A stretch of 64,000 nucleotides of DNA. Source: Sinotaia quadrata. Taxonomy: Eukaryota; Mollusca; Gastropoda; Architaenioglossa; Viviparidae. The stretch's first letter is position 1, and each line of letters starts with the position of its first letter. The position numbers were made by a program, and so were the translations under genes. The notes beneath the pieces were generated by a model. It did not search any database and was not told the origin of the DNA. It was given only the letters and a program-made list of their open reading frames with translations. The DNA is taken from assembly GCA_028829895.1 (NCBI GenBank), contig CM054179.1, positions 98,885,375-98,949,374 on the forward strand, read 5' to 3'. This document shows positions 50,401 through 63,500 of this stretch, piece after piece.

Positions 50401-53400
50401 TTAAAGGAGATAAATATCTAGTACAGTATATTCTATTCTGTCCAATTATACTGCAAGCCATTATTGACAATTAAACAATTTGGGGTGCAAAGAATCACAT
50501 TTTATATATTCCAAACAGCAAAGCTCTAATAACCACTAATTTCAAGAAATAAATGCTTGCTGACAAAATACAGTAAATTAGAAATTGAGACACAAAAAAT
50601 ATGTGCATAAAATATTCATTTAAAAAAAAAATTACACTGATGCTTATTTGCAAAACGCAATTGCGAAAATTAATAAATACAGAATGTGATTTTTTTTTTT
50701 TTAATAACTTTTTCAACACATAAAAAAAAAAAATTATTACAAAAAAGTTTCAAAGTTGATCCTCAAAAGTTCAAACTTTGTTTTACAAGTTATATCAACT
50801 TCCAACCAACATTTACAAAACTAAGATTAATGTTCCAAGATATAATGTTTTGCGAATTAATGTTAAAATTATTCTTCAAAGACTATAAATGAAAACTTTA
50901 CATTAAAATTAATAAAATATAATAATCAATAATTGATATTAAAACAGCCAGTAAAAATGTTACAGGAAACCAGTTCTATGAATCTGAATTCTTCAGAATA
51001 TGTCCACTTCCTTTCATAATTAAAAATGTTACATGATACCAGTTCTATGAATCTGAATTCTTCAGAATATGTCCACTTTCTTTCATAATTAAAAATGTTA
51101 CAGGATACCAGAACTATAAATCTGAATTCTTTAGAATTATGTCCACTAAATTTCATAGTTAAATACGTACAAAGATGTGGGGAAGAGAGAGGAGAAATCG
51201 TGATAAGCGAAGTACAGTGGAGAGGAATCTTATGTGTATTTATTATGTGAATCGAACAAATAAGTGATCAGAAAAAAAATTTGCTCGCCACATGGAGTGA
51301 GTGGTTATATATTTGAAAGATATGAATCTGTTGTTTCCTTGGTCAATCTCAGTTCCTGCATACCTATCATAGCATCAGAATTTTGCCGCACCTAGTGTGA
51401 TTCTACTATCTAGAGATATGAGTAATTTCACCCAACAAGCCAAGTACATGTACCTGATCTGATGCTTAGTCAAAGAAACAGCTTAGTTCAACACTGAAAG
51501 AAAAATTTGTGTTGGATTTATTGCAATGCTTAGTGATTCTCATCATTCAATGTACAGGTTCTGAACTAATAATTATAATCACTGTAATTTTGACTACATG
51601 CAATTTTTGCATAACACTGCAGTCAGAATATAATCCCTAAATAAGACTCCCCGATACCATCTTACATTGAGGTAAATTTATAACTTACAAAATAACTATG
51701 ACTATCAGTAAGATCAGGGGTCATTTTACTCATTTTATCTGGGGGCCGCTAGAAGTAGAGTCTGGGTGAAGCTGGGCCACATCATTATTCCCTGCTGCCA
51801 GAGACCTGGCAAAGCTTCCTCTTACATAGCTCAGACACATTTGGCTTCAGGGAGGAAGCCACTGAGACCCTCAGTATGGCTTGAAATAAGTTTGGACCTT
51901 AATTTTGACTTATTAAAGTTCATGATGGAGAAGAGCTTTTCACACAGATAGGTGCTCCCTATAGACACATGGTCCGCTTGAACATCCTGGAAAGCTCAGG
52001 AAAGGTAAGGGGCAATTCTCTCAAAAACTGTCCAAGCTTGTCTGCTTTTCCACTCACCTCCCTGAACTTGGCTTTGAGTTCAGAATTACACTGTATTTCA
52101 GTTAGCTCCATTTGAAGCACTGGAGGGGCATCTTCCAAATCGAAGGAGAAGGGGTCAGCAAATATTTGAAAGGTGGTTCTGTGTTTCTTGAAATCTGCAA
52201 ACCTGTGATCAAATTCTTCCTGTAGCTTTACAATGGCATCAACATACTTCTCACCACTGAATGGTGTGCCAGAATCCATGAGTGCCTTACATGCTGGGAA
52301 ATGGCAGAGGTTTATCTGAGAAAGCTGTGCTTTCCATAACACAAGTTTTGTGGAAAATGCTCTGACATTGTCATATGCTGCGCTGACAAGTTGCCCCTGG
52401 CCTTGTAATTTCTTGTTCAGTACATTCAGCTCTTGTATGATGTCAACAAGAAAAGCTAAGTCCATGAGCCATTTGGGATCACTTAGTACAGGAACAGCCA
52501 TCCCTTTCTCCATGAAGGTTTCACTTCTGCTCTCAACTCATAAAACCTCTTCAAGACCTGTCCCCTGCTAAGCCAACGTACCTCGGTGTAGTAGAGCACA
52601 TCCTCATATGCTGACTCTATTTCCTCTAAAAAGGCATGGAACTGCCGATGCTTTAATATTTCTTATTTGTATAAACATATTTATTTATTTAGATTCCTGT
52701 ATTCCTTTATTTATTTATTTTTCTGTTCTTCCTTGTCTGTTCTATCAGTCTATTTTTCTTCTTTGCTAAACCATTCACCTGCTTTTTCGACATGAAAATT
52801 CTGTCTTTTCTAAACCACTCATCTGTGTAGGCCTGAAGGGTCTATAATCTATGTAGAATCAGCTTGCTAGATCTGGATGCTTTTGAACTTTGCTAAACGG
52901 TAGCAATATGTAACAGGCTTGGAGAAAGAAAGTCTTCCATTGCTGTCACGATCTTGAAGTATGGTAGCCCACAGGTGACAAAAACTATAAAACTCCCAAG
53001 GTGCATGAAAAAAACGTGCGGGCTGCACTATCAATAAACTTTTATATTAAGTGGGGGTCACAAAATATCGCCGCAAATGGCCTGCAAGTTTGAGACCCCT
53101 GAGTAAGATTATACTTCACATAAGAGCCCTTTTCTTTTTTACTCCAAACTTTCTGTTCATTGCAAAAATTTAATTTAATTTTTTAATTTAAGAAAATGGT
53201 ACAATTTATTTATGATTTATGAGATTGCTTCATCAGTGACTATTGAGAAAGTTTCACTGTAGTCTTTTAAACAGAATAATGATGATTAATGGACACAGGT
53301 AGCAATAAAGCACTGATAACAATTACAACTAGTAAAATATAAGATTTTAAAAGACACACTTCTGAAGATGTTACTTAAAGTTACACCTAATTTTGTTAGT

Positions 53401-56400
53401 AATTATAATACTTGTCAGATTCGAGTTTTCTGCAACAAATACAATTTTAACCACCTGACAGGGATGTTTTCTCACTAAACTTAAGTTTCCAATTTTTCAG
53501 AAAAATGAAATGGAGAAAAACATCTTAATGGGTTAATCTGACTGTTAAATTCATGAAAAATAAAAGGATTGTCATTGTGACTATAGTACTTCTCTTTTCA
53601 TGCACCAAAAAAACTAAGTCCATGAGCCATTTGGGATCACTTAGTAGCTGACATCAACTAGTAAATATGTGCATATTAAAATCTTGCTTCTCAGCAACTA
53701 CAATGCTCACACCCATAAAACTTTCAATATTTGCATATATATAAAACCTTTCTTTTTTAATTCCATTTTATTCACTTATAGCCATCACTAAATATCACCA
53801 ACCAAATTATTTTGCACAATCTTCTGACACAAGGATAAAGATAAGCTCTCAACATATGATAGTGGCTGTCATTTTAATTTCTAAGAGTAATCTCATACAT
53901 ACAAGACATATATATATGTTTGAAAGTACCCATAGTGATGCCAACGGGTCCCCGGGAACCCCAGTACCCATTGCTGTGCTAATACCCGGGTAGTAAAATT
54001 GTGAATGGGTACCCATGATAACATGGCCATTGGCACAGAAATGGGTAATGCAGAGGGGGTGTAAAATAAAACGACAGAGGCAAGCCAATCACACGACAGA
54101 TGAGAGAACTGACACTGGTGGCTCAATTTATCACACTCTGACCCCCTCCCCCTCCCCCCCCCCGTCACACTTGCATCCCATTTGTAGACGGCGACCTGCT
54201 AAATCGTGCCGGCCGCTGTATCTAGATCTAATTATGGACAACTTGGATCCCCGTAGCTCACGCCCTTTCCTGTGCTCGTTAACACATTTAGCATGTTAAT
54301 AAGACTTCAGTTAACAAACATGTCAGTATTTTAACGTCAATAAATTAAATAATAACACTAATATTTTTAATATGAGTAAGACATTGTCTGCGTGGAGTCA
54401 TGCCATGGTGAAATGCAATCTGTGCGATGAAATTTTGTCCGCGAAGGGCGATTGAACTTGATGCCCTATTTTTAAATACATTATTATTGTTGACATTTTA
54501 TTTAGTTTTAGTTTTAGTTTATGTAATGATTGATCATATTAAAATTAAAGTCTGTGTTGTACATATAAAGATCATAACTAATAGTAAGTCACTAGATGCA
54601 TACTATTGGCTACTGTGTTTAAAGAGCACATGCTTAATGGTTAAGTAGCTTTGTGTAGAGATCACGAGTTGCAATAGAGATTATACTAATTTTCAAGCGG
54701 GTACCCAGGTACCCATTCAAAATCTGGACAGGTACCCAGGCAGCTTTTTAGAAAAAATTGACAGCTCTGGTAGCAGGTAATAAATTTTGAAAACTATGGC
54801 TTTCTTAGCAATTGTTTATAATAAAAATGTAGGCACAGCAACTTAGGATTTTATTTTTGAAGCAAAACTATTTTTATCAATGATCACAGGTATCCTTCAA
54901 GAACAAAACATTTTCAAGAAAATTTCTATTGTAAACTTCAGCTCAGTGGACCCTTTTCTTTTTCTCGCACTACTAAAATAAGCAACACATCAGATCTGAC
55001 AATAATAAACATTTTTAATAGTTAAACTTATATTTAAAAGTGTATGTTGTAATTTTTATTACTGATTCAATAAATGAATTCATATATGCTCTAATCAATT
55101 TCATTCATATATGAATTTTAATCTTGTTTACAATAATGTGATGCAGAATAGTCAACAATGTTAAAGATAGCTATTAATACTGCCAGGTGTAATAAAATAT
55201 CAAACGTGAAAACTTTTGATCAAAGAACAAGTTCTCTGTAATATAGCACAGACAGAGAATCGGGCGACAATACACATAAAATTGTTTGTATCTATCAACA
55301 ATTGATAAAAATTTACAAATGTTTTTTGATGAGTATTGCAGAATCAGTATAATGATGGCATAATTCTTATTCCACCATTACGTTTTACAAAAGAAAATAA
55401 ACATATTTCAATGTTCAAAATTCCACAATGCAATAAAACAGTCTGCCAAACTGCATGATGCTCACATGTTTAAACCCCAAACAGCCCATGAATGTAAACA
55501 TAATATCCCTCACTGAAATTCATTTACTGACATGTTTAGATTCCCAATACAAACAAATATTCATTATGATTGAAGTAATAGAGAAAAATATCCTATAATA
55601 ATTTTCTGTAATTCTACAACCTGCTGAGCTGAAGTGGTCATGGAGTCCAAAATTTTAAGAAAGAAAGTGTATGTGGGTGTGGGTGTTAATATATGTACAT
55701 TTATTGTAATTTAAGACTCTAGACTAAACATAAGGTAACTGTTAAAGGCAAATCTCAAGTTAAAACTTAACCTAAATCCAGTTCATGACATTTCTTAGAC
55801 ATGGTATAGCAGTCCATTAGGCACATTGTTATTGAAGCTTTCCTCAACTCAGATCTTTGACTTATTATTTTAAGGAACCAGATGCTGAATAATTTTTTTA
55901 ATTTAAAAAACAACAACAGATATTCAATTCTGGTACCATCCAAACCAGAAGCAGTGAAAGTATGGCAAAATTTAAGAGGAATAAAGGAGGAAAGAGGAAA
56001 ACAAACAAACATATAAGTTACAGCTAAGTCAATAGTTAATACGAGCATTTCTAATGGCCTGCTAATTGAAAAGAAAAAAATGGCTGGTGGAGATGTCCTG
56101 TCTCGTGGGCCCTATTTTGTAGATGGAATTAGTAGAAATACAAAACAGCAAAAAATCTACTGCAAATTTCTTATTAAAAGAACTAATATAAGACCTAGAG
56201 AAAAATTCAGAAAAGCATTACCAATATATTTATACTTAAATCTAGGTCTTGACTGTACACATCAAAATGAACTTGAATGTCATTGTAAAATTAAGGGCCT
56301 AGTCACCACAAAAACAACTTCTCAGTTCAAGTATACAAAATGGTTTTTGCATAAATGATCACTTGTTCTAATACTTCCAATGTCAATCAAAACTTCCTTC

Positions 56401-59400
56401 TTTCTTTAATGATTTTTTATCATTTAACCACTAACATTTTAATTTTACTGTACTCATTTTAAAGGAGTCTTCATAATTCTCTGAACCCTTTTTGTTCAAA
56501 ATTTTAATGCAACTCCGCTTGGTCTAATGTACTGGGTAGTGCTAAGATTAATATATAATCACTTCTTAATCTAAATAACTAAATAAATAAACTCAATTTG
56601 GTTGACTGTCCAGATTAAAATATCATTAATCAATAATAAATGGTAGTTTTATTCAAGCCTAATTGGGACAAACGGAGTAGAGCATATAATTTCAAATGAT
56701 AAGCATAGTCTATCTGTGAGAGTCAGAGAAGCTCTGACCATCTCTATACAGTCATAAAGCTCATCAAGTTCTAAAACTCAGTCGACTCTTTGTAAACCCA
56801 TGGCAACTCAACTTTCCTACGGTAAACCTTACCTTGTGCTGGAGAGTGGGACACATCAGCTGAACTGCAACGTGAGAGTGGAGATTGGTCCGAGTTTTCT
56901 GGGGACATGGCAAGCAACTTGTTGGGCCTCACTGGGGAACTTTCATAACTGCCAGTTTGTATGGAATCTGCCCAAGCCAAATCTCCAAAATACATTTGTA
57001 ATCAATAATATATATACAGCTAAAATGTAGGCAAAAATCAACGACAGAAATACATAAAGATGGCTATGCATGCATAATATTTCTTGACATGGTGAGTAAA
57101 TAATTCCAAGTTAGTTAACAGCAATTATGCTAAAAAAGATAAACAGAAAAGGCACAAAATACTGTGGTAAAGAAAACATATTTCACAATACTCAAGAGTT
57201 AATTTCCCATGTCCAAACCAGTCTACTCAAGGCACCCTTCACAAAATGCCAAGAAGATAACCAAAGTAGCTTGTAAACGGAAATGCACAGCCTTCAACAT
57301 GATATGAACATTAACTTCTTTGTCTACTTATTTTCCTTCTTTCTCCTTGAGACAAGTCAGAATCAGTGAGTTTGGTTGGGTTATTTTTTTGTATCAAGTT
57401 AACCATGTAGAATCAGAATCAGTTAAAAAAGCCTTCAGCCAACTTTAGCTTTCAGTATACTGAATTCTTTTTTTTGCAGTACCAGTATAGGGAGCAACAT
57501 ATGTCAACTGTAAAATAAAATAACTGTAAAATGTTCAAATAAATTCATGAGACTTTCACCCTTTTTATTTTATTTGGAGATAATTAATTTCAACAATTAT
57601 ATAAATAAATTAATATTAATGTTGAAAAGGAAATTTGGTGAATTTCATAAACTGCTCATATACCATTTAATTACATGCTTATAATTGTGCATTTCTTAAG
57701 TGTGATAACTGTAAATACATAAATGTGAAGTGTGATGGTTCATGCCTGCCATGCATGACAAACAGCAGCCTTTCATGGGGTAGGGGTTTCAAAGCTGCTG
57801 TGAATGGACAGATGATCCCAACTGGGCCATGGTAAGATATGACTGAGGAGCAGGCCGATTAATAAAAGTAGCTAAATTACCCCCTCAGTTATAACTTTAT
57901 TCTGTTCGCTGACCTAAGGTTATAAGGGATGCGTTTGCGCACATCGATAGCCACTTAAAAAAAATAACAATCAAGTCAAGCAGACGATATGTTTGGGTTC
58001 AGCAGCCAATCTGCTCTAATTTTATCATTGGTTAACTATTTTTAGAAAGGTATTTTCCATTACAAAGTTCGGAAATCCCCAGACACCTCACGTTTATCGA
58101 AGCTGAGCCGCCATTTTGAACCGAAGTTTGTACTACACATGGCTCGTTTCAAGGACCATTTTCAGTTGTTTGCTTGATCCTACCTAACGAACTTAATTGT
58201 GTAAATAAATTTAATATATTGTAGATGAAATTCGACAGGCCTACTGAATTTTTGGATGTGACCATTTGATAATAAAAAATAAAAAACCGGTCTGTCTCCA
58301 CCCGAAACCTCGTGGACGTCGTTATGACGTCGTTATGACACTATTTTTATCGATAGCCACTTTAAAAAAAATACCAATCAAGGTCAAGGAGAAAGATATG
58401 TTTGTGTTCAGCAGCCAATCTGCTCTAATTTTATCATTGGCTAACTAATTTTAGAAAGGTATTTTCCATTACAAAGTTCAGAAATCCCGAGTCACCCCTC
58501 GCTTGTAAAGAAGCTGAGCCGCCATTTTGAACCGGTTTGGAATTATACATTGCACGTTTCAAACACGATTTTTTGTTGATTGCCTGATCCTACCTAAAGA
58601 ACTTTATTGTGTAAATAAATTTAATATATTGTAGATGAAATTCGACAGGCCTACTGAATTTTTGGATGTGACCATTTGATAATAAAAAATAAAAACCGAT
58701 CAGTGTCAAAACGAACCCTCGTGGTTTTCATATGACTCTTTCGTTTTGTTCAAAATCAACCAATTTCCCCAGGAATAATATTTATTTACACAAGATAAAT
58801 TATTATTTATACCATATATTCAAATGGCAATCAACAAAAATCGTTTTCTTCGGATTTTATTCAAGGAAACATCTAACAAATTGACGAAGGTCAACACAAG
58901 AAAAAGGTAAGAAAACTTTTTATTTATTTATTTATTTTTGAATTTAAAATAATAATCAGCAAACGTTAAAAAATTAAATAAATATTTTTAAAATGTCCCC
59001 CATAATATTTATTTTGAAAATCATTTTAGAATTGTACGAATTATGCTTGCTTTTAATTATTTAGTAGACTAGTAAAAAAAAAAAAAACGGTGAAAATGTT
59101 CCCAAGTTCAACAAAAAGATAAGAAATCTTTGTATTATTTCTTTGTTTTTGAATTCGAAAAAAATTTAAAAAATACTTTTAAGATTCCTTAGTATGTCTA
59201 TAATAGGTAGTAATTTAAATTTTTAAAATCCATTGATAATTACAGTCGCTTTAAATTTTTTAGCACACTGACCCATTCAGTTATCGTTAAGCGTCAAACA
59301 TGGCTGCTGGCCAAGGGGTTATAGGTATATATCAAACAGGTTTCTATTTATAATGTACATGTATGTATTATGTTCATTTAAGGCTAAGTGGCTTTGAAAA

Positions 59401-60551
59401 AATCTGTTCAAGTAAGTGCAGCTGGATACATCCAGGCCATTTACAAGTAGTTAGTTACACTCAAAACCTTTGATGCCAGTTTCTTATACGATTGCTATTT
59501 GTATATATATATGGTGTATTTTTTTCTTTCCTTGTTAACACATATTTCTTATAATATTGCTATTTGTATATATATATTGTGTATTTTTTCTTTCCTTGAT
59601 AACTCATAATATTTCTTATAAGATTGCTATTTGTATATATATATTGTGTATTTTTTCTTTCCTTGTTAACTCATTATATTTCTTATAAGACTGCTATATG
59701 CATACATATATATATATTAGTTTTCTTTCCTTGTTAACTTGTAATATTTCTTATAAGACTGCTATATGCATACATATATATATATTATTTTTTCTTTCCT
59801 TGTTAACTTGTAATATTTCTTAACAAAATATTGGTGCTATAAAAGGCTTATATGGCATGATATATAAAAGTACTAAATAAACCTCTGAATGGTACGATGT
59901 CTTTGAGTAAATAGTAAAAATGACAACTGCTCACAATAATGCAAGATAATAAAGAATTTATGATAAAATATTTGTATTTATTAAAGACAACATATTAAGC
60001 CCCACCATATATTTACAAAAAAACCAACAAAGTTACAATCAATCAAAACAAATCCTTTTACAAAAACTTGAAATATAAGAGGAATTTGTTAATGTATGTC
60101 AAGTGGTTAATAAACTTTAAAGTTGCTGACTAACAGAGAAAATTGTAACAGGTTACCTTCAAGTAAACATTAGAGGCAACAAGCACACAGAGTTTTGTAC
60201 ATGTAACTTTTTGTGTACATATATATTAGCTAGATAAATCAAGAATTTTTTTTAAAACTTTTAAAAAGGTGGTATTTAAACAATATCACCTGACAAAAAA
60301 ATAAAAATGCTGGTTATATAAAATGGTTAGTATATTAGTGTCTACGAGAAAGAGTACCTGCTTTAGATAAGCTGCAGGTGCGAGGGTTAGCCGGTGTTAA
60401 GTGGATGGCAGGCTTACCACCATAGCTGTTCGATTTGGTGAAGAAGTTTCGGGTTCCACGATGCAATCCATCCTCTGTCCCATATCCTGATGATTCTGTG
60501 CTGCTCCATTCTTTGCTGCTAAGACTTGATTTGCTGGTTCCAGACCTTATT

Positions 60552-60584
<33 letters not shown>

Positions 60585-63500
60585 GAGAAAAGAACAAATA
60601 TTAATTAATTTTGGGCTAGCGTTAAGAGTAAACTAAAAATTAATTATGACCAAAAGAGAAATGAGACCAATATAACCACTGTGTAAAAAAAAAATCCTAT
60701 AAAAAGCTTTAAAAAAATAGGTTCTAGTTTTGATGCACTGTTCACTTCTGTCACTTGTTTATTTCCTCAACATTTGTAGTGCAGAGTTCAAATAAATTCA
60801 CATCACAAACTTATAACAATAAATAATACATTTGAGGTGTAGAGTTCAAATAAATTTACATCACAAACGTATAAACAATAAATAATACATTCTGAAGTGG
60901 AGAATGGAGATCATCAGCAGTGTGTCACCAAGACTACAAACAGCAAGTCTATTGTTTGATATCATGACTAAACAACCACAACAAATTTTCAAGTGACAGT
61001 AACGTCCATTGTGCAACAACAAGCCATCATTATCTTACTTAGAGCATAAGGAAGAGGCTCAAACACCATGTTACTATATGACCTAGCAGAACAGAGGTTA
61101 AAAATTATAAGTGCAAAATAAAGTCACTAAGCTTAAAAATTCAAATAAAGTAACTTACTCTATCACAGAAAATGCTGGGGTGTCATCTTGGCAGGTGTTC
61201 TGAAAACAAAAATATAAAACAATCTCTCTCGGGCAACAAAATCACAAAAGCATTCTCAAATTACTTATGTAAGCTTGAAAATAAAACAAAACCAATGCAT
61301 GAATTTGACTGCTTGACATGCAAACAAAACTCTCATATATTCTATACATATAAAGCTGCTGTCAAGTTAAAAGATTAAGTAGTCTGTAAAAAGATCTTGA
61401 GTGTGTTATGTGTGATTATTGTAAAGCACCGTATGTAAGCTTTTATAAGTTTAAGCACTTTACTGTTACCAACTTTATTATTGCCATCAGTATAGAATAT
61501 TGAACATTTTGGTGAACAATTTATATTCCCAGGTCAAAAATAATAGGATTCTCCCAATAATAAAGTTAAAAATTATTATTCATAGAAAAGAACGGTTCTA
61601 ACTGAAGTATTCGACGAAACTTACTCCAAAGATTTGTTTCCGTTTTTCATCATATGATTTCTGTCTCTCTTCCAAAGATTTTGCACGATGGCCACCAAAT
61701 TGACTTTTATCACCAGAACGAGACTGCAGAATACAAACTTCTAAATCATTAATCAACAAATATTAAGAAATTATATTTTTACAAAATGCTTACACAAATT
61801 TTTATTTTATGTGCTTTTCGAATGTGTGGGGTATTCCACAGTCTGCAAATAGGAAACATTACTAGTCATGCTAAAAACACCTTTATTAAAATAAAGTATT
61901 TGATTTGTTTAGTTTAGTTTAGTATTTGATTTGATATAGTTTATGCATATAAGCCTACATTGATATTCCCCCCCCCCCTTTTGAATATACTTGTACGTGT
62001 GCACATGCACATGTCATATGCATAAATTAAAACATTTTACAGACATCTTTCTACAAAAGTGAATTAAATGCAAAATGATGTACATTTTTAGAGGCAGGAA
62101 TTGAATCCCTAAATGCCCTTTAAATTATAAATATAACCAAAATAAACAATGTTTATGTACTTTCTAGTAGTAGTGTATACAGTTGCTACATCAAGAACAG
62201 TCAAGAACCTTTACAGATGAGACAATTCGTACATCAAGAACAGTCAAAAATCTTTACAGGTGATAGAACTGGGTACATAGAGAACAGTCAAGAACCTTTA
62301 CAGATGACAGACATGGTACATGAAGAGCAGTGAAGAACCTTTACAAATGACTGAAATGATCATGAAGAACAGTCAAGAATCTTTACAGATGATAGTATTG
62401 GTTCATCAAAAACAAGAATCTTTAAAGAAGACAGAACTGACATATCAAAAGCAGTCAAGAACCTTTATAGATGACAGAAATGGTACATCAAGAACAGTAA
62501 ATTATTTGCTCTGGAAATGAATCACTTGAAATACACGAAATGCTTTTATTGACAAATGAATATAAATAGTTTTGATACATGCACAAATTAAAAAGTTACG
62601 TAGACTTCTACAGATGATTATTCTGTGTACTAAAAAAAAAAAAAAAAAAAAACCCCCAATAAAAATGTTCACTGCCATTTCTACTTGTCCCCAATATCAC
62701 TGCATCCATAAACCACATCAGTTTGTTATGGAGGCTTGGCAGCCTCAATAAATTTTTTAAACTGTTCAATTAAAATCAACAATACATATTAATTTAGAAA
62801 ATTAACACTAAGAAACAATAGAAGAAAATTTGAGGTAGATTTCATATAAAAGGTGTGCAAGTCTAGCCATTTATGAAGTTAACCCCTTCAGGACCAAACA
62901 TAATATTGTATTTCTTTATTAAGAAGCCATTTATCTTGCAGACTAGAAACAGATCCAGTAAGATGCACTGCAAACCACACAAGCATCAAATATTAAGAAC
63001 TTTCACTAGTGTAGAAATACTGACATACCTGAAAGTGAGAAGGTTAAAAGCAAATGTTGATGCAAGTGGGGTGCAATAGTAGTAACTTATTCACAGAAAA
63101 GTTTATTAATTTGGAGTAAGATTTATGTACAAAATTCAATGGATATATTCATATCTGAAGTTGCTTTATAAAAAAAGAAATACATGCACTTAAATACAAT
63201 TGTCTTCACCATTAAAGTATAACAATACGCACCCCCTTTTCTTCAAAACTGTGAGGTTTTTTCAAAAGAATTTTTTTCTTTGGTTCCATATCTGGATTCT
63301 TCTGTAAATATTCCTCACAGTTGAAGTCAGGCCTGAAAAATGTTAAATTATTATATAAAGTGTGCTAGAAGAATACGTGCTGGAAATTGTACAGCAATAA
63401 TCCTGTTGCTGTATAATTTACAGTAGCAAGTGCGTTGAATATTTTACAGAAGTATTTTCAATATCTTACCATGGTAACTGCGCAGAATACTGATAGAAGT

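Larger units (their letters stand above)
49516..51714 (-). other. R3HDM2-like: R3HDM intron left of the hAT element
   Basis: Holds the possible microexon at 50323-50337 and the 69-bp repeat at 50945-51165. The rest is AT-rich with no recognised feature. Confidence 0.5.
56968..60417 (-). other. R3HDM2-like: R3HDM intron carrying a duplicated promoter-like cassette
   Basis: Contains the tandem cassette at 57943-58724 and the 67-bp minisatellite at 59479-59824, both listed. A phrase CACACTGACCCATTCAG at about 59268 is shared with the MITE-like element at 20840-20860. 56990-57900 shows nothing recognisable. Confidence 0.55.
61724..63232 (-). other. R3HDM2-like: R3HDM intron
   Basis: Carries the 43-bp minisatellite and a TTAA-ended element (both listed), a poly(A)/poly(C) run at 62632-62657 and a C run at 61970-61978. 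No coding signal. Confidence 0.55.

Noticed and set aside
50926..51156. Minus-strand repeat-protein-like ORF (EEFRFIELVSCNIFNYERKW units)
   Set aside because: This is a 69-bp minisatellite, a multiple of three; no start, splice or homology evidence.
56080..56358. + strand ORF of 92 codons starting MAGGDVLSRGPY
   Set aside because: Lys/Thr/Ile-rich with no recognisable motif, codon bias like surrounding AT-rich DNA, opposite strand in an R3HDM intron.
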